A DNA stretch of 6,033 nucleotides from positions 1-6,033 of the forward strand of contig CAAGJV010000425.1 in the NCBI GenBank assembly GCA_900770205.1. The letters are read 5' to 3'. This document shows positions 1 through 6,033 of this stretch, piece after piece (the first letter of the stretch is position 1; the number at the start of each line of letters is the position of its first letter). The notes under the pieces are model-generated. The model made no database searches. It worked only from the letters and a program-made list of their open reading frames with translations, and was not told where the DNA came from. The stretch comes from Desulfovibrionaceae bacterium (lineage in GTDB: Bacteria; Desulfobacterota; Desulfovibrionia; Desulfovibrionales; Desulfovibrionaceae). Position numbers and translations under genes: made by a program.

Positions 1-315
1 GACGCCGAATGTCGTCACCCCGCTGACATCGGCTTCCTCGGGGCTCATTTCAACAATGGAGACGGAAAGTATTTCTTCCAGCAGAGGTTTGCCGTTCTTT
101 TTTTCGATAACATACCAGTTCGTGTCACCATCTTTTTCAGCCTTGATAATGCACTCGGAAGGCTTGCAGGTATAGGTATGCCCGCCGGAGGTAATCGTGC
201 ATTTTCCGGGCCGGCCCGCATTATCATCAGCGGCAGAGGCCTGAGCGCAATAAAGGCCGGAGACGAGCAGAAGAGTGCTCAGGCAGATATTCGAGAAGAA
301 AAAATAACGCTTCAT
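1..315 (-). CDS. Secreted Cys-containing protein of unknown function, C-terminus beyond the left edge
   Basis: The frame is open from an ATG at 315 to the left edge, giving the first 105 residues with no stop. Residues 1-28 form a signal peptide: MKRYFFFSN, a hydrophobic stretch, then AQASA before ADD, a standard signal peptidase I site. C23 does not sit in a lipobox (GLYC), so a lipoprotein is unlikely. The mature part has C39, C50 and C55 in a short Gly/Thr-rich stretch (KCTITSGGHTYTCKPSEC), then a Lys/Glu-rich region with alternating polar and hydrophobic residues that suggests beta structure. A good ribosome binding site, GAGGTG (323-328), lies 7 nt upstream. The gene starts 23 bp after the stop of the membrane-protein gene on the same strand, so it is probably the third gene of that operon. 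I do not recognise a family. An extracytoplasmic location is well supported; the function is unknown. Confidence 0.8.
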   Translation of the reverse strand, partial: MKRYFFFSNICLSTLLLVSGLYCAQASAADDNAGRPGKCTITSGGHTYTCKPSECIIKAEKDGDTNWYVIEKKNGKPLLEEILSVSIVEMSPEEADVSGVTTFGV

Positions 316-338
316 ATTCCAACACCTCAAGGAGCGTT

Positions 339-629
339 TTAAGGTTCGAGCACAACCACAAGAGCCATGCCGCCAAGAGCCGCAGCCAGCACAAAAACTG
401 CCATTGCCAGGGCAGAAAGCACCCGGCGGCCTTTTTTCCATGCATGGCACGCCAGGCATAGGGAGCAGATACCCACTCCGCACATAAGGAGCAGCAGCGG
501 GCAGGTCTGCCGTGTCAGCAGCAATACACATACTACCCAGAACAGACCTGCACAGGCAGCTGCCGCCGCTGCAAACACCGCAGCCTTACTTATGAGAACC
601 GCGACTTTCTTCGATGAGCATGGAGCCAT
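339..629 (-). CDS. Small Cys-rich integral membrane protein, about three membrane segments
   Basis: The frame encodes up to 96 residues. Hydrophobic segments lie at about residues 16-38 (with six consecutive Ala), 43-62 and 70-94, separated by TRQ and by a basic KKGRR loop (65-69). Eight cysteines are present (4, 26, 34, 43, 50, 55, 58, 61), including C55-x-x-C58-x-x-C61-H62, which is unusual inside a membrane segment. The ATG at 629 overlaps the 3' end of the lectin-like gene by 44 nt and has only a weak GGA upstream. An alternative GTG at 578 has TAAGG 5 nt upstream, starts 7 nt after the upstream stop, and would give a 79-residue protein. Either start implies translational coupling with the upstream gene, and the next gene follows after 23 bp. 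The strong hydrophobic pattern and tight packing argue that it is real. No family is recognised; it could anchor, process or export the neighbouring secreted proteins, but that is inference. Confidence 0.65.
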   Translation of the reverse strand: MAPCSSKKVAVLISKAAVFAAAAAACAGLFWVVCVLLLTRQTCPLLLLMCGVGICSLCLACHAWKKGRRVLSALAMAVFVLAAALGGMALVVVLEP

Positions 630-1761
630 CGGACATCCAGATCAGTAAAAGATTCTTCCCGGAGGCAACATGCAGGCGCATGATGGGAGCCGCCGGATTT
701 TCCCCCTTTACGGCATTGTCCCAGTGCTTCGCAGAAATATACAGGGATTCCAGAATGGTGGGATCGGTTTCCTGGAAAACAGCGGAAGCGGTTTCGGCCA
801 TCATGGCCTCAGCCTCGGCCTGAGTGGGGGTATCTGCATTATTCCATATTGTTACGGAATCGGCAATCTCCATCTTTTCTCCCTGCTTCACATAGGCGAA
901 CCAGGGGCGGTACCCGGAGGAAGACAAGCCGGAAACAGCGTTCGCGAGAACCTCTTCGCTGGCAGGTGCGTGAAGCGTAATATTTCTGATGGCGCCGCCC
1001 AGCTCAGCGGTAATTCTGCCGAGCCATGTCGTCTCCGCAAATTTTATGGGCAGGAAGTATTCGCCCGTGAAGGGGTAGGGCGCTTCTGTGGCGTTCATCG
1101 AGCTCAGATCTGAAATGGTGCGGGCGGCCATCACCTGCGAGAGGTCGACAGGGTCAGATTCGGGGAGCATAGAGCTTGCCTTGCCGGTGATTTCCTTGGA
1201 AGACTGAGGCGCGTCGCCGGAAGCATTCGTGACGCAGATATTGCAGACGCTCGTTTCTCCGGGAACAGTTGTTGCCCAGCTGCCTGACCATTCTGCTTCC
1301 ACGCCGGGATTGGATGACTTCCAGGCTTCCAGAACTTCGGGGCAGCGCTTCTGCGCGTCGTCGTTGTTCCAGATGGGGCCTGTTTCCACATCAAAGCATT
1401 CTTTCTGGGCCGGCTCTCCTCCCCCGGGGATAAGCGCCGGTACGCCGTCATCATGCAGGACAAACCTGAGAACCTGCTCCGGCCCGGGAAGATCGACAGA
1501 GTCAAAGTCGTAGCGTTTGGTTCCGGCAAATACCGAAAGATTCTTGAGAACCGTGGCATTGCCGTCAGTCATATTGATTTTGTTGCCGGGGACAAGGTTC
1601 ATGGATGACCCCATGCCGCCTTCCCCGTTATCCAGATACAGATAATGGATTTCCTGAGACGAGCCGTTGACGACAGTGACTGTCATCTCCGCGCTGGCCG
1701 GAAAAGGCGCGAGAAGGAGAGAGAGCATCGTCAGGCTTCCGAATGACATTAATCGTTTCAT
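586..1761 (-). CDS. Secreted protein with MVL-type mannan-binding lectin domain
   Basis: The 391-residue product begins with a Sec signal peptide (MKRLM, hydrophobic core, APFPASA with likely cleavage before E25). Residues about 25-118 look beta-rich and are unrecognised. Residues about 122-176 match the repeat of Microcystis viridis lectin (MVL) as I remember it: GPIWNNDDAQ (128-137), CP at 140-141, WSGSWATTVPG (158-168) and SVCNIC (171-176), against the family pattern GPLWSNDEAQ...P...FTGQWxTxVxGxMSV. C122, C140, C173 and C176 flank this domain and could form disulfides in the periplasm or outside the cell. MVL binds the core of high-mannose N-glycans; that specificity is not proved here, and the usual Met of MSV is Thr (T170). 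MVL itself has two repeats, whereas only one clear copy is seen here. Residues about 205-391 form another unrecognised domain. The ATG at 1761 has GAGGAG (1770-1775) 8 nt upstream. It is the first gene of the minus-strand operon. Confidence 0.85.
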   Translation of the reverse strand: MKRLMSFGSLTMLSLLLAPFPASAEMTVTVVNGSSQEIHYLYLDNGEGGMGSSMNLVPGNKINMTDGNATVLKNLSVFAGTKRYDFDSVDLPGPEQVLRFVLHDDGVPALIPGGGEPAQKECFDVETGPIWNNDDAQKRCPEVLEAWKSSNPGVEAEWSGSWATTVPGETSVCNICVTNASGDAPQSSKEITGKASSMLPESDPVDLSQVMAARTISDLSSMNATEAPYPFTGEYFLPIKFAETTWLGRITAELGGAIRNITLHAPASEEVLANAVSGLSSSGYRPWFAYVKQGEKMEIADSVTIWNNADTPTQAEAEAMMAETASAVFQETDPTILESLYISAKHWDNAVKGENPAAPIMRLHVASGKNLLLIWMSDGSMLIEESRGSHK

Positions 1762-1861
1762 ACCAGCATCTCCTCATACTTCTGCCCTCATTTGAAGGCA
1801 TACATATTTTTTTTATTGATACACCAAACAGGATACCGTTGCTATCACCAGAAATTAGGTA

Positions 1862-1889
1862 TAGACAGAAGAACAATGAAGCATATAGT
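1862..1889 (+). promoter_or_regulatory. Candidate sigma-70-type promoter for the LuxR-family gene
   Basis: TAGACA (1862-1867, five of six to TTGACA) and TATAGT (1884-1889, five of six to TATAAT) are 16 bp apart and point at the regulator gene, leaving a leader of about 30 nt. Short inverted arms TAGAC (1862-1866) and GTCTA (1888-1892) coincide with the two boxes and might be an operator, but 5-bp arms are easily found by chance. No equally good promoter was found for the divergent operon; its leader contains an A8 tract (minus strand of 1807-1814) and must hold that start somewhere between 1776 and 1912. Confidence 0.35.
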
Positions 1890-1914
1890 CTAAATAAAAT
1901 AGCTAGAAACCAAT

Positions 1915-1920
1915 GAGGGA
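1915..1920 (+). promoter_or_regulatory. Ribosome binding site that favours the ATG at 1928
   Basis: GAGGGA lies 7 nt before the ATG at 1928. The in-frame ATG at 1913 has no purine-rich site before it (CTAGAAACCA) and its own codons overlap this GAGGGA, so the downstream ATG is the better start. Confidence 0.6.
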
Positions 1921-1927
1921 AATCACC

Positions 1928-4399
1928 ATGGGGGGCAATCCGCAAAAGAGCAGCCGTTATTACTTTTCCCGGCGCCTCTGGGAAACGCTGGCGGATATTC
2001 CCACCTATGGACTGACGGTTATTGAGGCCCCATCCGGCTTTGGCAAAACGACGGCGCTACGTGAATATCTGGCACGGGAACAGAAAACGGCCGATGTGCG
2101 CTGGTACACCTGCTTCGGCGAATCAACGAGCAGGGCATGGGCGGGCATCTGCGCGCTTTTCGGCGGGCAGGAGGGCAGCATAACGGATGAGCTGCTGGAG
2201 CTTGGCGAACCCTCCCTTGAGAATATGGCTGATATCGGCTTCCTTATTTCCGGCTATGCCTGCGCAAAACCCACGTTTCTCGTTATCGATAACTACCAGC
2301 TTTTCGACAGCCCAGTGCGGAAGCGCTGCATCGCCGCCTTTTCCGCCTGCCGGAATGAGAATGTCCATATCATCCTTGTCACTCAGCCTCTTAAGGATGA
2401 AGGCAGCGGCGCGACCTTTCATGCCCACCCCTACCTTAACATTACGCAGCGCGACCTCTTTTTCGATAATCAATGCATTGTTGAATATTGCAGCCTGACG
2501 GGCATAGATATCTCGCAGAAGCAGATAGACCTGCTTCAAACAACCTCACGGGGCTGGGTGGCGGCCATCCGCCTGCAGCTGTCGCACTACAGGCACACCG
2601 GGGATTTTATCGATTTCAGAGACATCCGCCCCCTGGTGGAAACGGCCATATGGAACCGGCTTTCCCCCGAGGAGCGGAATCTTATCATGGCGCTTTCCCT
2701 GCTGGAGTCTTTCAACAGCCGGCAGGCAGGCATCATGAGCGACGGCATGGCGCTGCCGGATACGGTTGCGGAGCTTCTTTCCCTTGATTTCTTCATTCGC
2801 TACGCCGCAGACAGGCAGGCCTATATCATACACAGCATTCTGCGTGATTACCTGCTGGAACGCTTTTCCATGCAGCCTCCTGCCTTCAAAAACGCCGTGT
2901 ACCGCAAGGCCGCCCTTGCCAGCCTTGAGATAAACGATCTGCTGCAGGCCGCGCATTTCTTCATAAAGGTGGAAGACTACCAGGCTGTTCTGGAGCTCCC
3001 CATATCCACGCAGTATGTCTATAACAATCAGGAGCGGGACATTACAGCCCTGTTCGAGAGCCTGATGGACAGGTGCCCCCGGGAAATTCTGGAGGCGCAT
3101 CCGGTTTTTCTCGTGCTTATGGCGTATAACTTTTTCCGCAGAGGCTCCAATGCCTATTTCCGGAACGCCACGGAAGTCCTCAAGAATCTGCTTGAAAAGA
3201 ACAAGGGCAGGCAGGGCATGGAATGGGAGAGAGCCAGCGGTGAATATGCCATGCTCATGTCCTTTACCGAATATAACGATATTGCCAGAATGGGAGAGCT
3301 CCAGCGCAAGGCCATGCATCACCTGAAGGCTGTTTCCGAGATTCCCCGTTCCGAGGTTTTCCGGGGCACCATGCCTTTCGGCACGGTTTCGGTTCTCTGC
3401 CTGTACTGGAATCATGTGGGCGCCTTGAACCATCTGACAGACCTCATGGACACGTACCTGCCCGTGTATTCTGAGCTGGCTTCCGGGCACGGCGCCGGGG
3501 CGGAACATATTTTCCGCGCAGAGGCGGCTCTTGCCTGCGGTAACGACGAGCTGGCCGAATTCATGGCCTACAAGGCTGCCTACCGGGCACGCAGGGAGGG
3601 GCAGTACGGCGTTATTCTCAGCGCCGATCTTATCCTGGCAGAAGTTGCGATTCTGCGCGGAGACGTGGAAGCCTATGGAACAACCCGCGAAAGCATTGCC
3701 CGTAATATGAGAGAATCCGGGCAGCGTTCCGTGCTGCGCCTCGGGGAATTATGCCAGGCAACGCTGGACCTCAGCCTGGGGCATACCGCAGATATTCCCC
3801 CATGGCTGCGTGATGTTGCGGGAATACAGCGTGTTGTTTACACCCATAGCATTCCCTACGCCCTGATTCTGTATGAGCATTATCTCCTGCTGGAAGGGCG
3901 TCACGAAGAATTGCGCCGGTGCGAAGATCTGGTTATGCAGCAGGCCCGAGCCATGAACTATATTCTTCCTCGCCTGTATCATACCCTGTATCTGTCCATA
4001 GCCGAAACGAGGGAAGGAAGCATGGCGGGGGCTGCCTCCCATATGGAAGAGGCTTTGCATCTCGCCCTGCCGGATGGGATTTATCTGCCGTTTGCCCGCC
4101 TCTCTGCCGACCTCAAGCCGCTTTTTGCCTTCATGCCGCAGCAGACGGCAGACCTGCAGGCCATCTGTTCCCGCCGGGAACGAGGGGCAGCACGCCTGAG
4201 AAAAGAGCAGGAGGGCTCTTCCCTGCTGACGTTGCGGGAACGCGAGGTATTTGTTCTGGCCAGGGAGCGGCTGAGCGCAAAAGAAATCTCGATGAGGCTC
4301 GGGATCAGTATAAACACGGTAAACACCATATTAAAAAATATATACCGCAAACTCCATATCAGCAGCAAAGCGGAACTGAAGAGTATTCGCTCTCTTTGA
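1928..4399 (+). CDS. MalT/LAL-type LuxR-family transcriptional regulator (STAND ATPase plus LuxR HTH)
   Basis: The product is 823 residues from the preferred ATG (828 from an upstream ATG at 1913; numbering here uses 828). An N-terminal STAND NTPase carries Walker A APSGFGKTT (39-47) and Walker B TFLVIDNY (121-128). HIILVTQPL (152-160) sits at the sensor position, GWVAAIRLQL (214-223) matches the family's GWVAGLQLA, and HSILRDYL (307-314) matches the H-x-L-F-R-E-F-L stretch. The middle (about 330-765) is helical and TPR-like, the expected inducer-sensing region. The C-terminus (about 770-828) is a LuxR/GerE HTH: LTLREREV, AKEISMRLGISINTVNTILK, NIYRKLHI. It is slightly shorter than MalT (901 residues). 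Such proteins oligomerise on ATP and an inducer, then activate nearby promoters. The ligand cannot be read from sequence. The divergent lectin operon is the obvious candidate target, with autoregulation also possible. Confidence 0.9.
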   Translation: MGGNPQKSSRYYFSRRLWETLADIPTYGLTVIEAPSGFGKTTALREYLAREQKTADVRWYTCFGESTSRAWAGICALFGGQEGSITDELLELGEPSLENMADIGFLISGYACAKPTFLVIDNYQLFDSPVRKRCIAAFSACRNENVHIILVTQPLKDEGSGATFHAHPYLNITQRDLFFDNQCIVEYCSLTGIDISQKQIDLLQTTSRGWVAAIRLQLSHYRHTGDFIDFRDIRPLVETAIWNRLSPEERNLIMALSLLESFNSRQAGIMSDGMALPDTVAELLSLDFFIRYAADRQAYIIHSILRDYLLERFSMQPPAFKNAVYRKAALASLEINDLLQAAHFFIKVEDYQAVLELPISTQYVYNNQERDITALFESLMDRCPREILEAHPVFLVLMAYNFFRRGSNAYFRNATEVLKNLLEKNKGRQGMEWERASGEYAMLMSFTEYNDIARMGELQRKAMHHLKAVSEIPRSEVFRGTMPFGTVSVLCLYWNHVGALNHLTDLMDTYLPVYSELASGHGAGAEHIFRAEAALACGNDELAEFMAYKAAYRARREGQYGVILSADLILAEVAILRGDVEAYGTTRESIARNMRESGQRSVLRLGELCQATLDLSLGHTADIPPWLRDVAGIQRVVYTHSIPYALILYEHYLLLEGRHEELRRCEDLVMQQARAMNYILPRLYHTLYLSIAETREGSMAGAASHMEEALHLALPDGIYLPFARLSADLKPLFAFMPQQTADLQAICSRRERGAARLRKEQEGSSLLTLREREVFVLARERLSAKEISMRLGISINTVNTILKNIYRKLHISSKAELKSIRSL

Positions 4400-4420
4400 G
4401 CTTTTGGGGCAGAAGGCTTC

Positions 4421-4439
4421 TGATGCTGCCGCAGCATCA
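4421..4439. terminator. Hairpin between convergent genes, possible weak bidirectional terminator
   Basis: TGATGCTG (4421-4428) and CAGCATCA (4432-4439) form a perfect 8-bp stem with a CCG loop in the 58-bp gap between the two convergent stop codons. On the plus strand only TTAT follows, and on the minus strand no U-tract follows, so intrinsic termination would be weak. Its position between convergent genes is the main support. Confidence 0.45.
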
Positions 4440-4457
4440 TTATACCGCAAGACAGAG

Positions 4458-5687
4458 TCAGATCATCCAAACAGGAACGATAAGATTGGAGGAGTCGAAC
4501 GCACTGAAACTATCCGCCATGCAAAGAACAGCGCCCGTTCCAATTTGGAGCGGTGACTTGTTGATAACATCAAAGCCTTTCACGATGCGTTTATCGGGAG
4601 TCGCCGTCTTTTTGATTTCCAGGGGGATGAGTTTTCCATCGCCTTCAAGAATAATGTCTATTTCCTTGTCATCACGATCCCGGTAATAGTGGATGAAAGG
4701 CTCAAGTCCCGCATTCTGATATCCTTTAACTATCTCGGAAACAGTGAAGTTTTCCAGCAACGCCCCATTCATTGCCCCGGCTTCAGCGACTTCCGGCGAA
4801 GACCATTTTGTCAGATAGCAGACAAGGCCAGTATCGTAGAAGTAAAGTTTTGGGGTCTTGATGGTTCTTTTCAACACGTTGTTCGAGTAGGGATGAAGCT
4901 GAAAAACGATGCCAAGAGTTTCAAGAATATCAAGCCAGCTTTTCGCTGTGGCCTGGGTAATGTCAGCGTCTTCAGCCATAGCCTTGTAATTGACAAGCTG
5001 TGACACGCGGGCAGCAGCCGAGGTGATGAAGCGCAAAAATTTCAGCGCATCTATGGCCCCAGACAGCTCGCGAACATCTCTCTCCACATACGTGGAAAGG
5101 TAGGAAGAATAGTAAACAGAACGCTCACTGTTCTGTCTGCCTATGAGCCCTGGCATGCAGCCCTTCCAAAGACGCTCGAACATCTCCGGTGCAGAAACAG
5201 GAGGAATATTCTTGCTCTGCTTGAGAAGCATTGGAATATTGGTGGAGAATGGCTGGTTTTCGATGCCGCTTATTTCACGTTGAGACATGGGAGACATGTG
5301 GAGCAGGGCGACTCTGCCCGCCAATGACTCCTGAACTCCCTGCATAAGCCGGAATATCTGTGAACCAGTAAGCCAGAAATCTCCGGGATTGTGATACTCA
5401 TCAATATGCATCTTGATAGAGCTGAACAGCTCAGGCGCATACTGAACTTCATCAATAAGTACAGGAGGCTTATGCAGCTGAAGGAACATCTTAGGATCGT
5501 TCCTGGCCATTTCGCGAAGATTGAGATCATCAAGAGAAACATATTCACGCCCGATATTTTCTCTCATGGACAATTCTTTGAGCATCGTCGTCTTGCCCGC
5601 CTGCCTGGGGCCAGTAAGAAGAATGGCCGACCAGGACTTGCTCAAATCAAGTACTCTGTCTTCCAGATGTCTTTTTATATATCGCAT
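4458..5687 (-). CDS. AAA ATPase with DUF4143-type nuclease-fold C-terminal domain
   Basis: The 409-residue protein has the full layout of the common 'ATP-binding protein / DUF4143' family and is about the usual length. Walker A is GPRQAGKTT (26-34, K32) and Walker B is PVLIDEVQYAP (75-85, D79 E80). Sensor 1 is WLTGSQ (105-110), and SLAGR (121-125) has the conserved Arg expected of an arginine finger. SYLSTYVERDVREL (195-208) is typical of the linker. The C-terminal domain keeps a PD-(D/E)XK-like set: E312 or E318, D344 in KEIDIIL, and E357-x-K359 in PLEIKK, so a nuclease-like fold is likely though activity is unproven. The cellular role of this family is poorly defined. The ATG at 5687 is supported by the conserved N-terminus (YIKRHLEDRV). 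It is a single gene convergent with the LuxR-type gene. Its base composition looks more AT-rich by eye than the regulator's, consistent with acquisition. Confidence 0.9.
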   Translation of the reverse strand: MRYIKRHLEDRVLDLSKSWSAILLTGPRQAGKTTMLKELSMRENIGREYVSLDDLNLREMARNDPKMFLQLHKPPVLIDEVQYAPELFSSIKMHIDEYHNPGDFWLTGSQIFRLMQGVQESLAGRVALLHMSPMSQREISGIENQPFSTNIPMLLKQSKNIPPVSAPEMFERLWKGCMPGLIGRQNSERSVYYSSYLSTYVERDVRELSGAIDALKFLRFITSAAARVSQLVNYKAMAEDADITQATAKSWLDILETLGIVFQLHPYSNNVLKRTIKTPKLYFYDTGLVCYLTKWSSPEVAEAGAMNGALLENFTVSEIVKGYQNAGLEPFIHYYRDRDDKEIDIILEGDGKLIPLEIKKTATPDKRIVKGFDVINKSPLQIGTGAVLCMADSFSAFDSSNLIVPVWMI

Positions 5688-5690
5688 GAG

Positions 5691-5697
5691 CCCCCCC
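5691..5697 (-). promoter_or_regulatory. Unusual G7 tract as the only candidate ribosome binding site of the AAA ATPase gene
   Basis: On the minus strand, AACGGGGGGGCTC precedes the ATG, so a run of seven G ends only 3 nt before the start codon. There is no AGGAG-type site, unlike the other genes here. Translation may be weak, or the tract may pair with the CCUCC of 16S rRNA in shifted register. Confidence 0.4.
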
Positions 5698-5698
5698 G

Positions 5699-5735
5699 TT
5701 CGGCTAAAATCTTTTCATGGTTAAAATTAGCCGAA
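5699..5735. repeat. 9-bp perfect inverted repeat upstream of the AAA ATPase gene, possible operator
   Basis: TTCGGCTAA (5699-5707) and TTAGCCGAA (5727-5735) are exact reverse complements separated by a 19-nt AT-rich spacer. The repeat begins 12 nt upstream of the ATPase start codon, next to the G7 tract, so it falls where a promoter or leader would be. It could be a dimeric operator or an RNA stem-loop hiding the translation start. The long spacer and lack of a U-tract argue against a terminator. Confidence 0.5.
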
Positions 5736-5826
5736 ACTGTGCCTGGGGTCAATCTTTCGATAACGTCCAGCAGATTTCGCACAGAGAATGGAAACACGTT
5801 TTCAAGAATTTTGGCATGCTCAAGAG

Positions 5827-6033
5827 GAAGAAGACTATATTTCCATCAAAACCCTTGCCATAGGCTACGCCTTTGATGACATCTATCAGCAGAACCGCCA
5901 GAAAGGTGGCAAGCCAGCGCATGGAACATTCCCTGACCATGGAAAAACTCTCCGCCTGTAGTGCGAGCGAGGCAAAAAGCCGTTTTCTCTCCAATATGAC
6001 ACATGATATGCGCACTCCGCTGAACAGATCGGA
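5827..6033 (+). pseudogene. Sensor histidine kinase remnant, frame-broken, continues beyond the right edge
   Basis: The frame covering 5864-6033 reads EAKSRFLSNMTHDMRTPLN near its end, an unmistakable HisKA H-box with the phosphoacceptor His encoded at 5999-6001, preceded by an amphipathic helix (MEHSLTMEKLSACSAS). Going upstream, that frame meets a TAG at 5861. The part that looks like the expected linker and PAS end (EDYISIK from about 5830, then FDDIYQQNRQK to about 5904) is in another frame, which itself ends at a TAG at 5959. A shift near 5900-5910 would join the two. After TPLN, family members normally read (A/G)IIG; here the frame gives Arg-Ser, while ATCGGA (Ile-Gly) at 6028-6033 is in a third frame, suggesting a second lesion. 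No sensor domain or good start is present upstream before the ATPase promoter region. Alternatives are a short kinase starting at an ATG at 5921 or 5939, or sequence error. The H-box is certain; pseudogene status is inference. Confidence 0.55.

Noticed and set aside
670..1113. Plus-strand open frame of 147 codons
   Set aside because: It is antisense to the signal-peptide-bearing lectin-like gene and shows no domain.
2546..3508. Minus-strand open frame of 320 codons
   Set aside because: It lies antisense inside the LuxR-family gene, whose domains account for the region; the product has low-complexity composition with no recognisable domain or ribosome binding site.
3919..4686. Plus-strand open frame of 255 codons spanning the ends of two genes
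   Set aside because: It overlaps the LuxR HTH coding region in another frame and then runs antisense through the ATPase C-terminus; its composition is typical of an out-of-frame shadow.
5717..5863. Plus-strand 48-codon frame starting inside the inverted repeat, in the same frame as the kinase H-box
   Set aside because: It has no ribosome binding site and no recognisable similarity; it may be part of the decayed kinase but cannot be supported as a gene.
5391..5876. Plus-strand open frame of 161 codons over the ATPase 5' end
   Set aside because: Most of it is antisense to the Walker A/B region of the ATPase and it resembles no family.
5749..6015. Minus-strand open frame of 88 codons
   Set aside because: It is antisense to the histidine kinase H-box, which is the convincing coding signal in this stretch.
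1..6033. CRISPR array, tRNA or rRNA genes, insertion-sequence ends
   Set aside because: No regularly spaced repeats, no cloverleaf-like segment and no transposase or paired terminal repeats were seen on either strand.

Overview
The window carries three transcription units and the edge of a fourth locus. Reading leftward from about 1761 is a minus-strand operon. Its first gene encodes a secreted 391-residue protein with a clear MVL-type (mannan-binding lectin) domain. The second, overlapping it, encodes a small Cys-rich membrane protein. The third encodes a secreted Cys-containing protein that runs off the left edge. Diverging from this operon across a 151-166 bp AT-rich intergenic region is a large plus-strand MalT/LAL-type LuxR regulator (STAND ATPase, helical-repeat middle, C-terminal LuxR HTH).

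Convergent with the regulator, and separated from it by 58 bp with a small hairpin, is a minus-strand gene for an AAA ATPase of the DUF4173/DUF4143-like 'ATP-binding protein' group (the DUF4143 layout fits best: AAA_14-type ATPase followed by a PD-(D/E)XK-like C-terminal domain). Its start lies just after a G7 tract and a 9-bp perfect inverted repeat. By eye the gene is more AT-rich than the regulator, and such ATPases are often accessory genes. Beyond it, on the plus strand, is recognisable but apparently frame-broken coding sequence of a sensor histidine kinase (H-box SNMTHDMRTPLN) that continues past the right edge.

The organism is a bacterium with moderate GC, AGGAG-type ribosome binding sites and Sec signal peptides. 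The combination of a large LAL-type LuxR regulator, a DUF4143 ATPase and a FLSNM(S/T)HDMRTPLN kinase is common in gut-associated anaerobes. A Desulfovibrionaceae-like host is a guess at low confidence, and nothing here settles the phylum.

The most coherent hypothesis is that the LuxR-type protein controls the divergent envelope/secretion operon, whose lead product may bind high-mannose or related glycans outside the cytoplasm. The regulator-target link rests only on divergent arrangement. The lectin call rests on motif resemblance within one domain.
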